Origin: Gnetum montanum
Lineage: Eukaryota > Streptophyta > Gnetopsida > Gnetales > Gnetaceae
Direction of reading: 5' to 3'
DNA: 64,000 nucleotides
Assembly (NCBI GenBank): GCA_015680685.1
Contig: MNCI01035078.1
Location: 306,610-370,609, forward strand
Part shown: positions 34,257 through 44,312 of the stretch, in pieces
Position numbering within the stretch: position 1 is the first letter of the stretch
Layout: each line of letters begins with the position of its first letter
Notes under the pieces: model-generated
Databases searched by the model: none
The model's input: the letters and a program-made list of their open reading frames with translations, nothing else
Told to the model about the DNA's origin: nothing
Program-made: the position numbers and the translations under genes

Positions 34257-37200
34257 GTATTTTTGAAGCTGATCCTCATTATGGTGGAGCTCGTTGGCAT
34301 CCTCTTTTGTATGAGCAAGCCCATTTTGAACATGCCTGCATCAGACACACAACTGGATCACCAGGCAGTATGGTTTTGGCTAAGAGCATGCAAGTTTTTG
34401 GAATTCTTGCTCAAATACTTTAGTGTGATGATGTGGTCACAGTTAGCTACAAAAGCTACTAGTGTCATCACAGAGACATTGCTACCTAGGACAAACCAAA
34501 GCATTTTGAGGTTCATGTCCAATTAGCCCACTACCAGTGATGGTGAAGTAGGAGGTTTAGGCTAAGGCCTTAGGGGTGTTAGGCCTTTGTCCAAGATCTA
34601 GAAAATGCCAGAGTCCAGTTGTGATAGGAAGAGAAACTCTCTCTTTATTGCTTAGCGCATGCATATCCTATTTTAGAATCCACCTGAGATGATGTATTGT
34701 GATGGAGGGTAAGTGTTTCTATGATTTTTTCATTATTTGTTTGACTATTGGCTCATACTAAGGTGCTAACTACTCATTTTTGTTGCTAGGTTTTGGATTA
34801 GTAAGAATGGCCTACATGGTGAGGAGGGGGCCCTAAACCTGACTCGCAGTACCCTGCAGGAATTTTCATCCTACAAGAGCATTTGTGCAAGGGTGATTGG
34901 GTAGATCAAGTTTGACTTGGCAGAGTACCCTCACTAGTATCTAAAAGCCTATGAGAGGTTTTGGATTCATGGTTTTTTGGATGCAGAGTGGATGGACAAT
35001 GTATCTAGCGTCGAGGAGGCATTGGTTCCACAACCACCATGCACACACCTTTTGTCTTGCATAAGTAATTTATCACTTTACTCTCATGCATTTGCTACCT
35101 TACCTTTTTACATGATGCCAACGTTGTTTTCTTTACCTATATTGTAGCTACAGTTTCTTTAGGAGAGGTCATAGTGATTGCTATTAACTACATTGAGGCC
35201 ACCCTCATCATGAAGTATGGTGATGTTGAGGGTGTGCAGCATTGGTTGTGCCACCAAGCCCTAGCAGAGTTGACCAATAGGCTTATGCAAGCTAGGCTGA
35301 TAGACATTTTCTTCACCCTTAGCCTAGGCATTTTGATGGCTAAAATGGTCGCTATTATTGATTCCTTTAGTGATGATGCTCATCACTTTGTCATGTGGGT
35401 ATGTGGTGTGAGGGTGGTCTTAGACCTCACTAATGACTTCTTTGCGTATCTCTTTAACCTCTCCTTTGATGGCCTGTTGGTCATTGATAAGACCAACAGA
35501 GAGGTGGACCACCAAGGCAATCTCGAGGAGTGGCTAGGAACTTCTTGATTTCGTAAAGGTATATTTTTTAAAAATGTGCAAGTGCCTATGGTCTGTGAGC
35601 TTTATCCTCTCTTCCATGCTTGTGTGTTTCTGAAGCTACTCTCCCAAGGAAAAATCCTTGGGATGAAGTAGGCTCGAGTGATGAGGGATGTGTTGGAGGA
35701 GGGCACAAGGTATAAGTAGACCTCTCACCTTGCCAACAACCTACATGATGAGATCGAGTTACATCACAACCTCTAGGCGAGGTTGCACGTGCACTTTGCA
35801 TTCTTCATAGGATGCTTGCAGAGGTTTGTGGAGTTTTTGGTGGTTCACGAGGACAGATGAAAGATGGTTTAGGATTTCACACAACTCTCGAAGCTATGGA
35901 TCAAGCACCTATTTGCTACCATGTAAGCGTAGGATCCCCTAGAGGCGATTAGTGAGTCATTTTTCATAACGACTAAAGGTTCGTTAGAGCGATCTCACTA
36001 CTCGCATGATAATGCAAGTGAGCCCCCACTGGCTAGTGTCAGGAACATGGCCAGGGTGGAGTGTTACATTGTCAAGATAGCGAGACCATATAAGACAAAG
36101 ATTAAGAGGCCACATCCCATAGAGGAGCCTACATGGGAGGTTGAAAAGGTGGATGGCAAGAAGATCTGCTTAAAGTTTCATAACTTGTGCATAGATGTTG
36201 TAGGTTAGTACAAGTTATTGGATTCATTTTTGCATTTTATGTGTTTATATTTTTATATTTCTTATGCTATGCTATATTATATTATGCTAAGTGTTAAAAT
36301 GCTAATCTTGACATGTATATGAATTGTTAGAATTAGGTGAGAAGCAGTAGCAGAGGAGGTCCCTCCTCAAACTGAAGAGGGACAGGCACATGATGAGGAG
36401 CTGTGCAAGGCTGTAGAAGTCCTCCAATAGTTAGAAGAGGAGGGACTGCTTTACCCTGATAAGGATGATTTTGATAACCTCTTTGATGATGTGTAGTTGG
36501 ATGATCCCCCTACTCTCACACCTGAGGGTTTGCTAGGTACATGCTTTGAGTTGCCATATGTCATTACTCTCTTTTTGCTCTTGCACCCTTGGCTGTTTGA
36601 TTGTTGCTAAATGTGTGGTTGCATTGCAGCTATAGAGGTACCTACCAGTGGTCTGGCATGTACCTCTACCTACCACATGGAGCCATGGGTAGAGGTGCTC
36701 AACAAGTTCACCTTCATGGAAGGTCTGGTTGAGGACATGGTGGATTGATTATAATGGGTGGATCCCAAGCTCAGTATGGTTGCAATGTTGCTTTACTTAT
36801 CTTGCTTTACCGATTTGACACTTAGTCTGTGGCTAATGTTGTTTTGCTTGTTATATGCTAATAGGTTCTAAGCTTCGCTGGGATTTGAACAGAATGGCCA
36901 AGGTGGATGCCATCCCTGAGTTTCTCCTTGAAGTAGAGCAAGTGCCTCGTTGCATGTATGAGGTGATGAGTAAGTACGTGCTTTCATGTGCAAAAGCATT
37001 ATGGATTTACAGGCACACTAACAAGTACCTATGGAAGCAGGTACACAATCTCCAAGATAGGGCGATGAGCTAGGACACAAAGATGGGGGACTTGCAGTCC
37101 CATTATGATTTCCTTACGGCTTATGCACAAGGGAACAGTACTTGGTGAATAGCCAAGATTAACTATGCTAGGTACTAGTCAGCAATTCAGTGTAAAAATG

Positions 37201-37862
37201 AGGCCACCAGGGTGATCATCAAGTAGAGGTTACAAATGGGTCTACTAGCCCGAAAGAACCAAGATTGGAAAGACTACAGTGCAAAGGTGTACCAATGTGG
37301 ATAGACTCAGAAGAACCACAAGCACCACTACAAGAATGAGCAAAACACGTACCTTAAATGGTATAAGGAAGAGTCCGTTGAACATCATTGTCATGATATG
37401 TTCCTTAAGGTGATTCATGGGACACGGGCTTATGGGTTGCTCATTCATCACATAGTGGTGAGTGGGTCTCTAGAGAGGTAGATTACTGTGCCCTTAGGGG
37501 AGGTTTCCTCTACCACATTTTCAATGGAGCCATCTGCGTGGATCATCGTGGACAAAGGCAAGACCCTTGTGGGTATTGACTTTGGCTAGGAGAATTGGAC
37601 GTGGCTATTAGAGGCTGAAATCCTCCAACTCTTGAAGGAGGGCTTTGATAGATTTCCTCCAGAGATGGATGCGAGACTCTCTTAGGTTAGCTATTTTTTG
37701 TTGTTTTGTACTTTTTATGTTAGTTTTGCATGTCATGCATTTGCTGATTAGTCTACTATTTTGCATTGCGTTAAGTGGGCACTAGGCGATGCTGTAGGTC
37801 CCAACGGAGTGACAGAGGAAGAGGAAGAGGAGCCGCAACCCCCAACAAACACCATCGACTGA
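34257..37862 (+). pseudogene. Antisense multi-exon gene-like sequence inside element D, function unknown
   Basis: Seven plus-strand exons are inferred: 34257-34708, 34790-35064, 35148-36203, 36345-36536, 36630-36773, 36865-37685 and 37776-37862 (TGA), about 1000 codons. Introns are 71-141 bases, with GTAAGT, GTAATT, GTTAGT, GTACAT, GTATGG and GTTAGC donors and AG acceptors, often with CTAAC branch points. Four consecutive junctions (exons 2-6) are phase 1 and agree on both sides; exon 1 to 2 does not and needs a frameshift. Exon 3 has a 124-codon open run (INYIEATLIMKYGDVEG, LDLTNDFFAYLFNLSFDG). Exon 4 is very acidic. Exon 6 (SKLRWDLNRMAKVDAIPEFL) is Lys/His/Gln-rich, and exon 7 ends in a Glu run. 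About 22 in-frame stops in exons 2-6 are mostly TAG. I do not recognise the protein: no transposase, RT, helicase or plant-mobile-domain motif is evident. It may be a captured host gene or an antisense ORF of the kind reported in some Tat elements. Confidence 0.6.
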
Positions 37863-38484
37863 GCAACCTTGATGTAGTCCTACAGCTGGGTAGTTTTGCA
37901 TTTTTTTAGCTATTTTTGTTGTACATCATGCCATGTATTTTATGGATGGATTAATGAAGATGTAATGATAAACTATTTTTGCTATGTGGGTTGCATATTA
38001 TGTAGAGTTTTGCGTTTAGTTTTGCTAAGTATTGCATGCTAGTAATGCAGTGATTTGATGTGATCAGGCTCTTTGTGGGCCTCATGCTAGTTTAGGGCCA
38101 TGGTGGGAGGGCTGTTGCTAGTTTAGGGCCATTTTAGGCCATGCCAATTACTAGTTTAAGGCCATGGTGGGCCATGTATATTTTTTTTGTAGTTTTGAAT
38201 TTTATGATTTTGATGTATTTTAGTGTTTTTTAATGCATAGGAAAATTAAACAAAAATGCATAGGAAAAATGAATGAATGCATAACAAAGTAAATGATGTA
38301 AAATGCAAACAACCATGTGAAATGTAACTATGTGAGCAGAAGGCAAACAGGGCATGTAAGGATTGAAGGTAAGTAGGCACCTAACACATGTTGAACTAAG
38401 GGGATACCTTAGTTGTGTAGTTGCTTCCTAACCCAATGTGGGTTGGGGGGTGCATAGGGCCTAGGCAGCATAAGGTGATATTAA
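37863..38484. other. Right part of putative intron with minisatellite units
   Basis: Non-coding. Three units related to the D 3' UTR minisatellite (CTAGTTTAGGGCCATGGTGG and variants) lie at about 38085-38180. A-rich sequence with repeated ATGCATARSAAA motifs then runs to the donor site. A similar 'AAATGCATAAAGAATAAGGAAAG' motif (truncated here to its sense) occurs near 32008, so the two ends of the intron resemble each other. Confidence 0.5.
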
Positions 38485-38485
38485 C

Positions 38486-39125
38486 CTAGATCTTTGTCCA
38501 TGATGCTAAATGGAAACTCTACCCATAGATCTTTCTTGGGGAGGTCATCAGTTTCTTTTGGTTCCTTGGGTGGGTCTACAAGACAAGGTTGACCCTCATC
38601 CCTCATGGGTGGCATGTCATTGAGGAACTCTACCTTTGACCCTTGTTCTATGTTAAGGTTGTTGATGGTTACATTGTCACCATGTATGATCACTTTTGCA
38701 CCTTCATATGGAAGGTGGATTTCTTGGTGGATAGGCAAGGAGATCGCCTGTAGTTGGGCTAGTTAGGGCCTTCCCAAGATCAAATTGAACCTAGACATCT
38801 CCTTAATGAAAATGAATTTAATTGTTGTGGGGAATTACTCCCCTACCATGAAAGCTATTGTGATCATCCCTCTTACGACAATGCACAACTCATTAAAGGA
38901 TTTTAGGCACATTGTCTTTGTGGGGTTTATTTGGTCAATGAGACTAAGTTTGTCAACGATTGGGAATGGGATGACATTAGGTGCCACCTCGTCATCAACG
39001 TGCACCCTAAAAATCTTGCATTGCCTTACATGGATTGTTATGAACATTGGCATGGTGATGACCTGACTCTTTTCAGGGTTAGCCTTAATCACCTTGTAGT
39101 GAAACATTAGGGCCATTGAACCCAA
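38486..39125 (-). pseudogene. Protease region of element D
   Basis: The minus frame includes VHVDDEVAPNVIPF, where VDDG(S/A)xxNVxP is expected, so the active-site Gly is altered. After a stop near 38837 comes SRFNLILGRP, the linker motif (LGRPW) that follows retropepsin in Tat/gypsy polyproteins, then LPIHQEIHLPYEGAKVIIHGD. It ends at the proposed splice donor at 38486. Confidence 0.72.
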
Positions 39126-39594
39126 TTCCTATGGTGTGGGGAAAAGCATCATAGCATGGATGGCTTGTTCATCTATTGGGATGTCCTCGTTAACAAAAAT
39201 GGAGGTTAACATGTGAACTAATGCTTCGTGATGAGTGAAGGAGGTCATGACTAAGTCATACAGGCTCAAGGTTGTGTTCTTTTTGTTTTAGAGCCTGTTT
39301 AACTTGTGCCAACACGTCTAAGAAATCCTTATCACTGTTAGTAGCTTTGTTGGCCATTATCTCTTCCATACGGCCCAAGAGATGGATCTCTTAGGAAGGA
39401 GATTTGGGCCTGGCTTGCTTTGTCTACTTTTAAGCCTCAATTGTTAGTTGTTAATTGCTTGTAGTGGCTATTTTAGCCAACATGGTCATAGGAAAAGAAG
39501 ATAAGGGGATGGGCTTAGGAAAACCTAGCTCTAGGCATTCCCTAATCATTTTGTTGGTGAGGTGCTCATTGGGCCTCCTGGGCTACCACCTAGA

Positions 39595-41795
39595 CTACCT
39601 ATTGTTGTATGTGGGATGAGGCCTTGGGCAAGCATGGCCTGATCTAGTTCCCACCACTGGACTCTGAGTAGGTGAGGAGTTTGCATGTTGAGGCACCCTA
39701 ATGAAAAAAGGTGTCTGGGTTGCTATCATCACAATGTGTTGCAGGGCCCTAATCACAAAGGGTGTTATGGACAGATGAGGTGGTGCTCTAACGACAAAAG
39801 GGAACCTCGAACTAGTTGATGTCAAGGATGCCCCAGTGTTGCTAGAGGGCATACAAATCACGAATGGCTCTTGTGCCAGTTCTGAGTTATCCTCAATGTT
39901 TATGACATTAATAACATAGCCTGCATCACTTGCATTAAGAGGGTCTTTGTAGATCTTCATTGATTGATTTTTTGGGTGAATTGGGTTGGTTGCATTAAGG
40001 ACTAGTTGGCCTTGGTTAATCATGTAGTGTATGTCATCCCATAAGGCCATGCAGAAGTTTGTGTCATGGTCGGGCAGTTGATGGTAATGGCAGAATTGGT
40101 CCAACCTAAAATGCTTTGGGACTAGAGGCTCGTTTGGTGTAGCTACTAATGGATTTTCAAGAAGCCCGTAGTAGTGGTCATGACACTTGTGAGCATCCTT
40201 AGACATCTAATTATACTAGATGCACTTAGCATTAAGTTGTTAACCCAAGAGCTCTGATGGGTTGATGGGTAATGGTGTATACTTTGAGTAGTCCTTGTGC
40301 TCAAAGTTTGGCCTTGGGGTAGCTTGCCCCATGGCCACCGATGGTGTAGACTGGTTGGTTGCTGCAGTGCTAGATCTAGATTCCTTGTTGTTGGTTGGGA
40401 CCTTAGATGTCTTGCCCATTGTTTTAGCATTATTTGACTTGGCCTCATTGGCCATCATTGCAACAGTTGTGATTGCCTTGTCCTTTTCCTTATCTTTCTT
40501 TGCATGTGCATTTTTGTAGGCCACTTAGGTCAGGTCCTTATTGACCTCTGTCACATCCTAAATGCTCTTTGTTTAAGCAAATGCTTGGCTAAGGGAGTGT
40601 AGGGCTAGGTATTATAGCTTTGACTTGATGAAGTCATTCACTACACCTTTGAAAATGGCCAATAGATGGGTTTCTATGATGGGTTCACAAATTTTGTTGA
40701 GTGCGGTGCTCCAACGTTAGATGAATTTTTGCATAGGCTCTAAGTGGCCCTGCTTGATTTGCATTAGTTATTTTAGGATAACCTTGAGCTTCAAGTTATA
40801 CTTGAAGTGAGTGATGAATTGACTGAGTAATTCCTCCAAGGACGATATGGAGGCCCTGGGGAGTGTGCTGTACCAGTCTAGCGCATTGCTGGTTAGGGAC
40901 ATGACAAACACACTGATGATTACATATAGCCATGCCTGTAATAGAAGACATTCAGAACAAAAGGTCACTAGATGGGTGTTAGGGTCCCCTTCCCCATTGT
41001 ACTTAGTGAACTGGGGAAGTTGGACCCAGAAGGTAGGGTTAGTGATGGGAGCACAAGACTAATTATGTTGTCTTGGTAAAAGTCCATCACATGGACTATT
41101 TCAGAGGAGGAGGCTTTGAGTTACTTAACCTGCTCGGTGAGTGTCTGAATGAGTTGGAATGCTTGGTCCAAGCTTAGGGTGGATGCAATGGGCTACCCAT
41201 TTTGCTACTTGAATGATCCATAGCCTCGCTATGGGCTGGAAAACCATGTGAGATGCATGTTGCGTATGTTGTTGTGTGTACTGTTGTGTGGGCTACACCA
41301 TAGGCATAGAGGCTAGGGCCCACCATGAAGTCATGGTTTGTGCCATTGTAGTGGATGTTGACAGGATAGGCAGAACATATGATGCTTGAGTTGGTGGTAA
41401 CTGGGACATCTGCATAGTGTGCATGTAAGGTTGCATTGGCATCATAGATGCTGACAAGAAGGACTATGCAGATTGTGTGGACATTACGAAGGGGAGGGTG
41501 GTAGATGGTCCTGCACCTTGATGCGTGTGATGTACAAAGGTAGGGATGATAGATGGTCCTACATCCTAATGCACATGCACTTGATGAATTTCCACCATAA
41601 GGGTTGACTTGGAAGGTGACAAAGGGGATGTAATTGCTTGATAGAAGGTGGATGGCTGGGATTGTGGATGGATGAAACTAGAGGTAGCCTACTGGAAGGA
41701 GGTGTAAAAGGGATTTTCATTCTCTGAACGAGCCTCAAACTCATCCTATCCATCCTGCAGGGGCCCTTCATAGTCCGTTGCCACATCTTGCTCAT
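39595..41795 (-). pseudogene. gag: gag of element D (Tat type)
   Basis: Readable pieces in order on the minus strand: a Pro/Ser-rich leader (41795-41559), the capsid signature ALDWYSTLPRASISSLEELL (40968-40768), a Lys/Ala/Asn-rich linker (40524-40240), and the single-finger region CHYHQLPDHDTNFCMALWDD (near 40095). The latter is the CxYHxxxxHDTxxC form seen in Tat-lineage gag and in element F. Many TAG/TAA/TGA stops. Confidence 0.78.
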
Positions 41796-42616
41796 TCAAC
41801 CCACTCAGTCAAATGAGTTGGTCAAGCAGCCATTGAAAGGTCTTGGTGAGTGGAATGAAATTGTTCGAGGTAGGGAAGTACTTCCTCTTGTCTTGGTGTA
41901 TGATTTCATAACCTCATTTGGCATTCATTTCTTGGAGGTCTAAGGATAGACTTGCCTAAATTTTCATGCAAAGGAAGTTATATTTTTTGTCATTGTGTAC
42001 CATGTATTTAGGAGGTTGGTTGTGTATTTTGAGCAATTGCCTCTCTACTAAAGTGGATCATCTGACCCTAGGAAGATCAATTATGATCTCTTATTGAACA
42101 GGTCAAACAATGATCATTCTTAGGAAGGAGGTCAAGGGTTGCTCAGGGCTCATGGTGCTATGTGGAAAATGAAAACGTTGCAAATGTTAAAAAAAATGAC
42201 TAAGTATGGAGATGCTAAAAAAATGGCTAATTAAGAAGATGTTGAAAAATGCTGAAGAAATGGCCAAGTTTGAAAATGTTGTTGAAAGAAAAAAAACTAA
42301 CTTTTGTGTGCTATGCTTGCTATGTTGAGGCCTGCTGTGCTCTCATGTTGAGAGTTAGCTACACTCTCCCGAGCACACAGAGTTTTGGCCAAGTGCCAAA
42401 GATATGCTTTGGCTTTCATCCAATAGGTTTTCAAGAAAATTGACAACTGGGTCCAATCTACACCAATCGACCCATAGACAACTTCTGTGTTGGCCTATGA
42501 TCTAGCTGCTACCTTGGCAAGTCCACATGGGTGTCAAGTATATGCTAGCTTGAAGCTAGTAACGGAGGTGCAAAGATATGTGGGACTACCATTGAACATA
42601 GAAGGAAATGGCACAA

Positions 42617-42633
42617 CCCTCCTTCTAGCACTA
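42617..42633 (-). other. Primer-binding site of element D
   Basis: Minus strand reads TAGTGCTAGAAGGAGGG, six bases after the LTR boundary at 42640. It equals TGGCGCTAGAAGGAGGG, the primer-site core I recall from Tat-type elements, with one G-to-A and one C-to-T change. This independently fixes the D orientation and LTR end. I do not assert which tRNA. Confidence 0.65.
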
Positions 42634-42639
42634 GAAAAC

Positions 42640-44312
42640 TGTAATGATTGAAAACATTGGTAGTTGGAATGGTCATGTCGATGGATCCATAGCTGTAGTA
42701 CAGCCCTAATCCTACCCCTATCTAAAGCACTATTGGTTGAGGGGGAAAATAGAGGTGGAGCACTAGGGACGATCTTGTTGATCGAACCAGGACTTACAGA
42801 GTGTTTTGATGAACAAGTGCTAGGGGTTTGCATGGTGTTTTTGGTATAACCAAGGTTGACTAAGCTTGACCATAGCAGGGTTTCCTAGTGTGAAAATGAT
42901 AGTTTAAGCATGCAAATGCATGAAAAATAGTGAAAAACATGAGTGCGATGCTAAATGCCAAAGAAAATTCTTGAAAATGCAAAGGAATTTGAGAGAGGAA
43001 GAATGTCATTGCCCTAAATGGGGGAAGCATAGCAATTGCAAAAGAGAGGTAAGGAGGTGCATGGTATACAAAAAAGTGTAGTAGCCAACATAGCCATGGT
43101 CTCTAGGGTGTCCAGGCTATGAAAATTGATGTCCACCATGAAGTCTGTGCTTGTTGGGTTGGTTGCCATGGTTGCTCCTATGGGCTATGATGTGCTACGA
43201 TGTTCAGTGATGTCCCAAAGTTTTGTCAAGATGCTAAAGGTGTTGGGGTGCAAGAGTGTCAATGCCAAGATGCCAACTGTTGAATGAAAATGCCAACCAA
43301 ATGCTTCAAGATGCCAACTCTTAAAATGTGAAATGCAGGGATATTTATAAGGTTAGGATTAACATAAAGTGCAAAATGAGTGCCATGTGGTAGAGTGGGT
43401 AGTTGAGGCTACGTTGATGCTAGCTATGCTCCCACTAGAGCAACTGGTGCTATGCTCTAGTATGCTCAAATGGACCCTAAGAGACTATTGGATTGTGACT
43501 ACGCTATTAAGACTACATGTGGTAGAGTTGAAGGGACCACAAGGTACCTACAAACAATGCAAAACATTGCAATTTGGAGGCTATGCTCTAGGACTATGCT
43601 CTTCCCTCTTTTGAGTGGAGTTGAGTGTAGGTACAATTTTGGGACAAATGTGGGGTGCAAAAGAGATGCAAATTGCTGATATTACTTGTTGGAGGAGTGT
43701 GGAGTTGAGATGGAAGCCGATGCTAAGCTTTGGAAGCTTTTGGAGGCTGTCTTGCTTTGTTATGATAGCTATGCTCTAGAGCGTAACCCAGTAGTTAGGC
43801 AAATTCTACAAAAATTGAAGTCCAGTGCTAGCTACACTATGGAGTGTAGTAGGAGAAAGTGAAAGCATAGCACTAGCACTTAGAAAAAATTGGCAAAACT
43901 TGTAGTCTTCATCCAGGCTTTGTTGGCTATGCTCTGGACCATAGTAGGAGGGGTAGCCTTAGGAGTTAGAAAATTTGCAAAAATGCTTCTTCCATGCTAA
44001 GCTAGCTTGACAGCTTCTGGCTTGACACTTAGGCAAACTGGCCACTAAAGTTAATGCTACACTAGCTACACTCTAGAGCGTAGTAGGGGTGATGGAAGCA
44101 TAACACAACACGTAGAAAAATTTCTGCAACTGCTCTCGACACTTAGAAAATTTTGAAATTCTTTTTCTATGTTGCATGCTATGCTGACTATGCTCTAGAG
44201 CATAGTCCTAGTAGTGGAAGCATGGGCCAAACACTTAAAAAAATTTGCCTCATGTTGACACTTAGACAAATTTTCCATGAAGGTGTTGTCACCCAAATTT
44301 GGTGGTGTTTCA
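42640..44312 (-). repeat. Right (5') LTR of element D (1673 bp)
   Basis: Bounded by the primer site on one side and by resumption of C RT on the other (GTGTTTCA|ATGGT). On its own strand it starts TGAAACACC and ends AATCATTACA. The first part in plus coordinates (42640-43085) matches the left terminus. The rest carries palindromic units. Confidence 0.72.
43420..44210. repeat. Palindrome-bearing tandem units in the right LTR of D
   Basis: Seven or so imperfect units share a core GCTATGCTCTAGAGCGTAGT and an 'AGTTAGRMAAATT' flank. The copy at 44186-44207 is a perfect 22-bp palindrome (GACTATGCTCT plus its reverse complement). Others at about 43580, 43768, 43833, 43926 and 44060 are partly decayed. 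Confidence 0.75.

Larger units (their letters stand above)
31945..38485 (-). other. Putative PR-RT intron of element D, 6.5 kb
   Basis: The protease frame ends ...SIMDKDL G at a donor-like CTAG|GTTAAT (exon end 38486). The RT frame resumes after TTTCTTTCTGGTTGTTTTGTAG (31958) or, preserving phase 1, after GGCAAG (31945). The second choice joins G|AT in frame with CNMSMYMHLHPP. Ogre elements are known to carry an intron at this place. This one would be far larger than usual because it contains the antisense gene-like sequence at 34257-37862. The alternative is a secondary insertion between PR and RT; no terminal repeats or target duplication were seen. Confidence 0.5.
26473..44312 (-). mobile_element. 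Element D: Tat/Ogre-like Ty3/gypsy retrotransposon, 17.8 kb
   Basis: Inserted in the RT region of C; flanks GTGGT (26468-26472) and ATGGT (44313-44317) form a 4/5 target duplication. The element reads right to left. It has a right (5') LTR ending at 42640, a primer site at 42633-42617, gag, protease (to 38486), a 6.5-kb putative intron, RT-RNase H-second RNase H (31944-30105), a gap, integrase (29273-28581), a tandem-repeat 3' UTR (28555-28130), and a left (3') LTR segment at 26473. Double RNase H, Tat-type gag finger, large size and a PR-RT intron together indicate the Tat/Ogre lineage. All domains carry stops. It is exceptional in holding an antisense multi-exon gene-like sequence in the intron. 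Confidence 0.8.
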
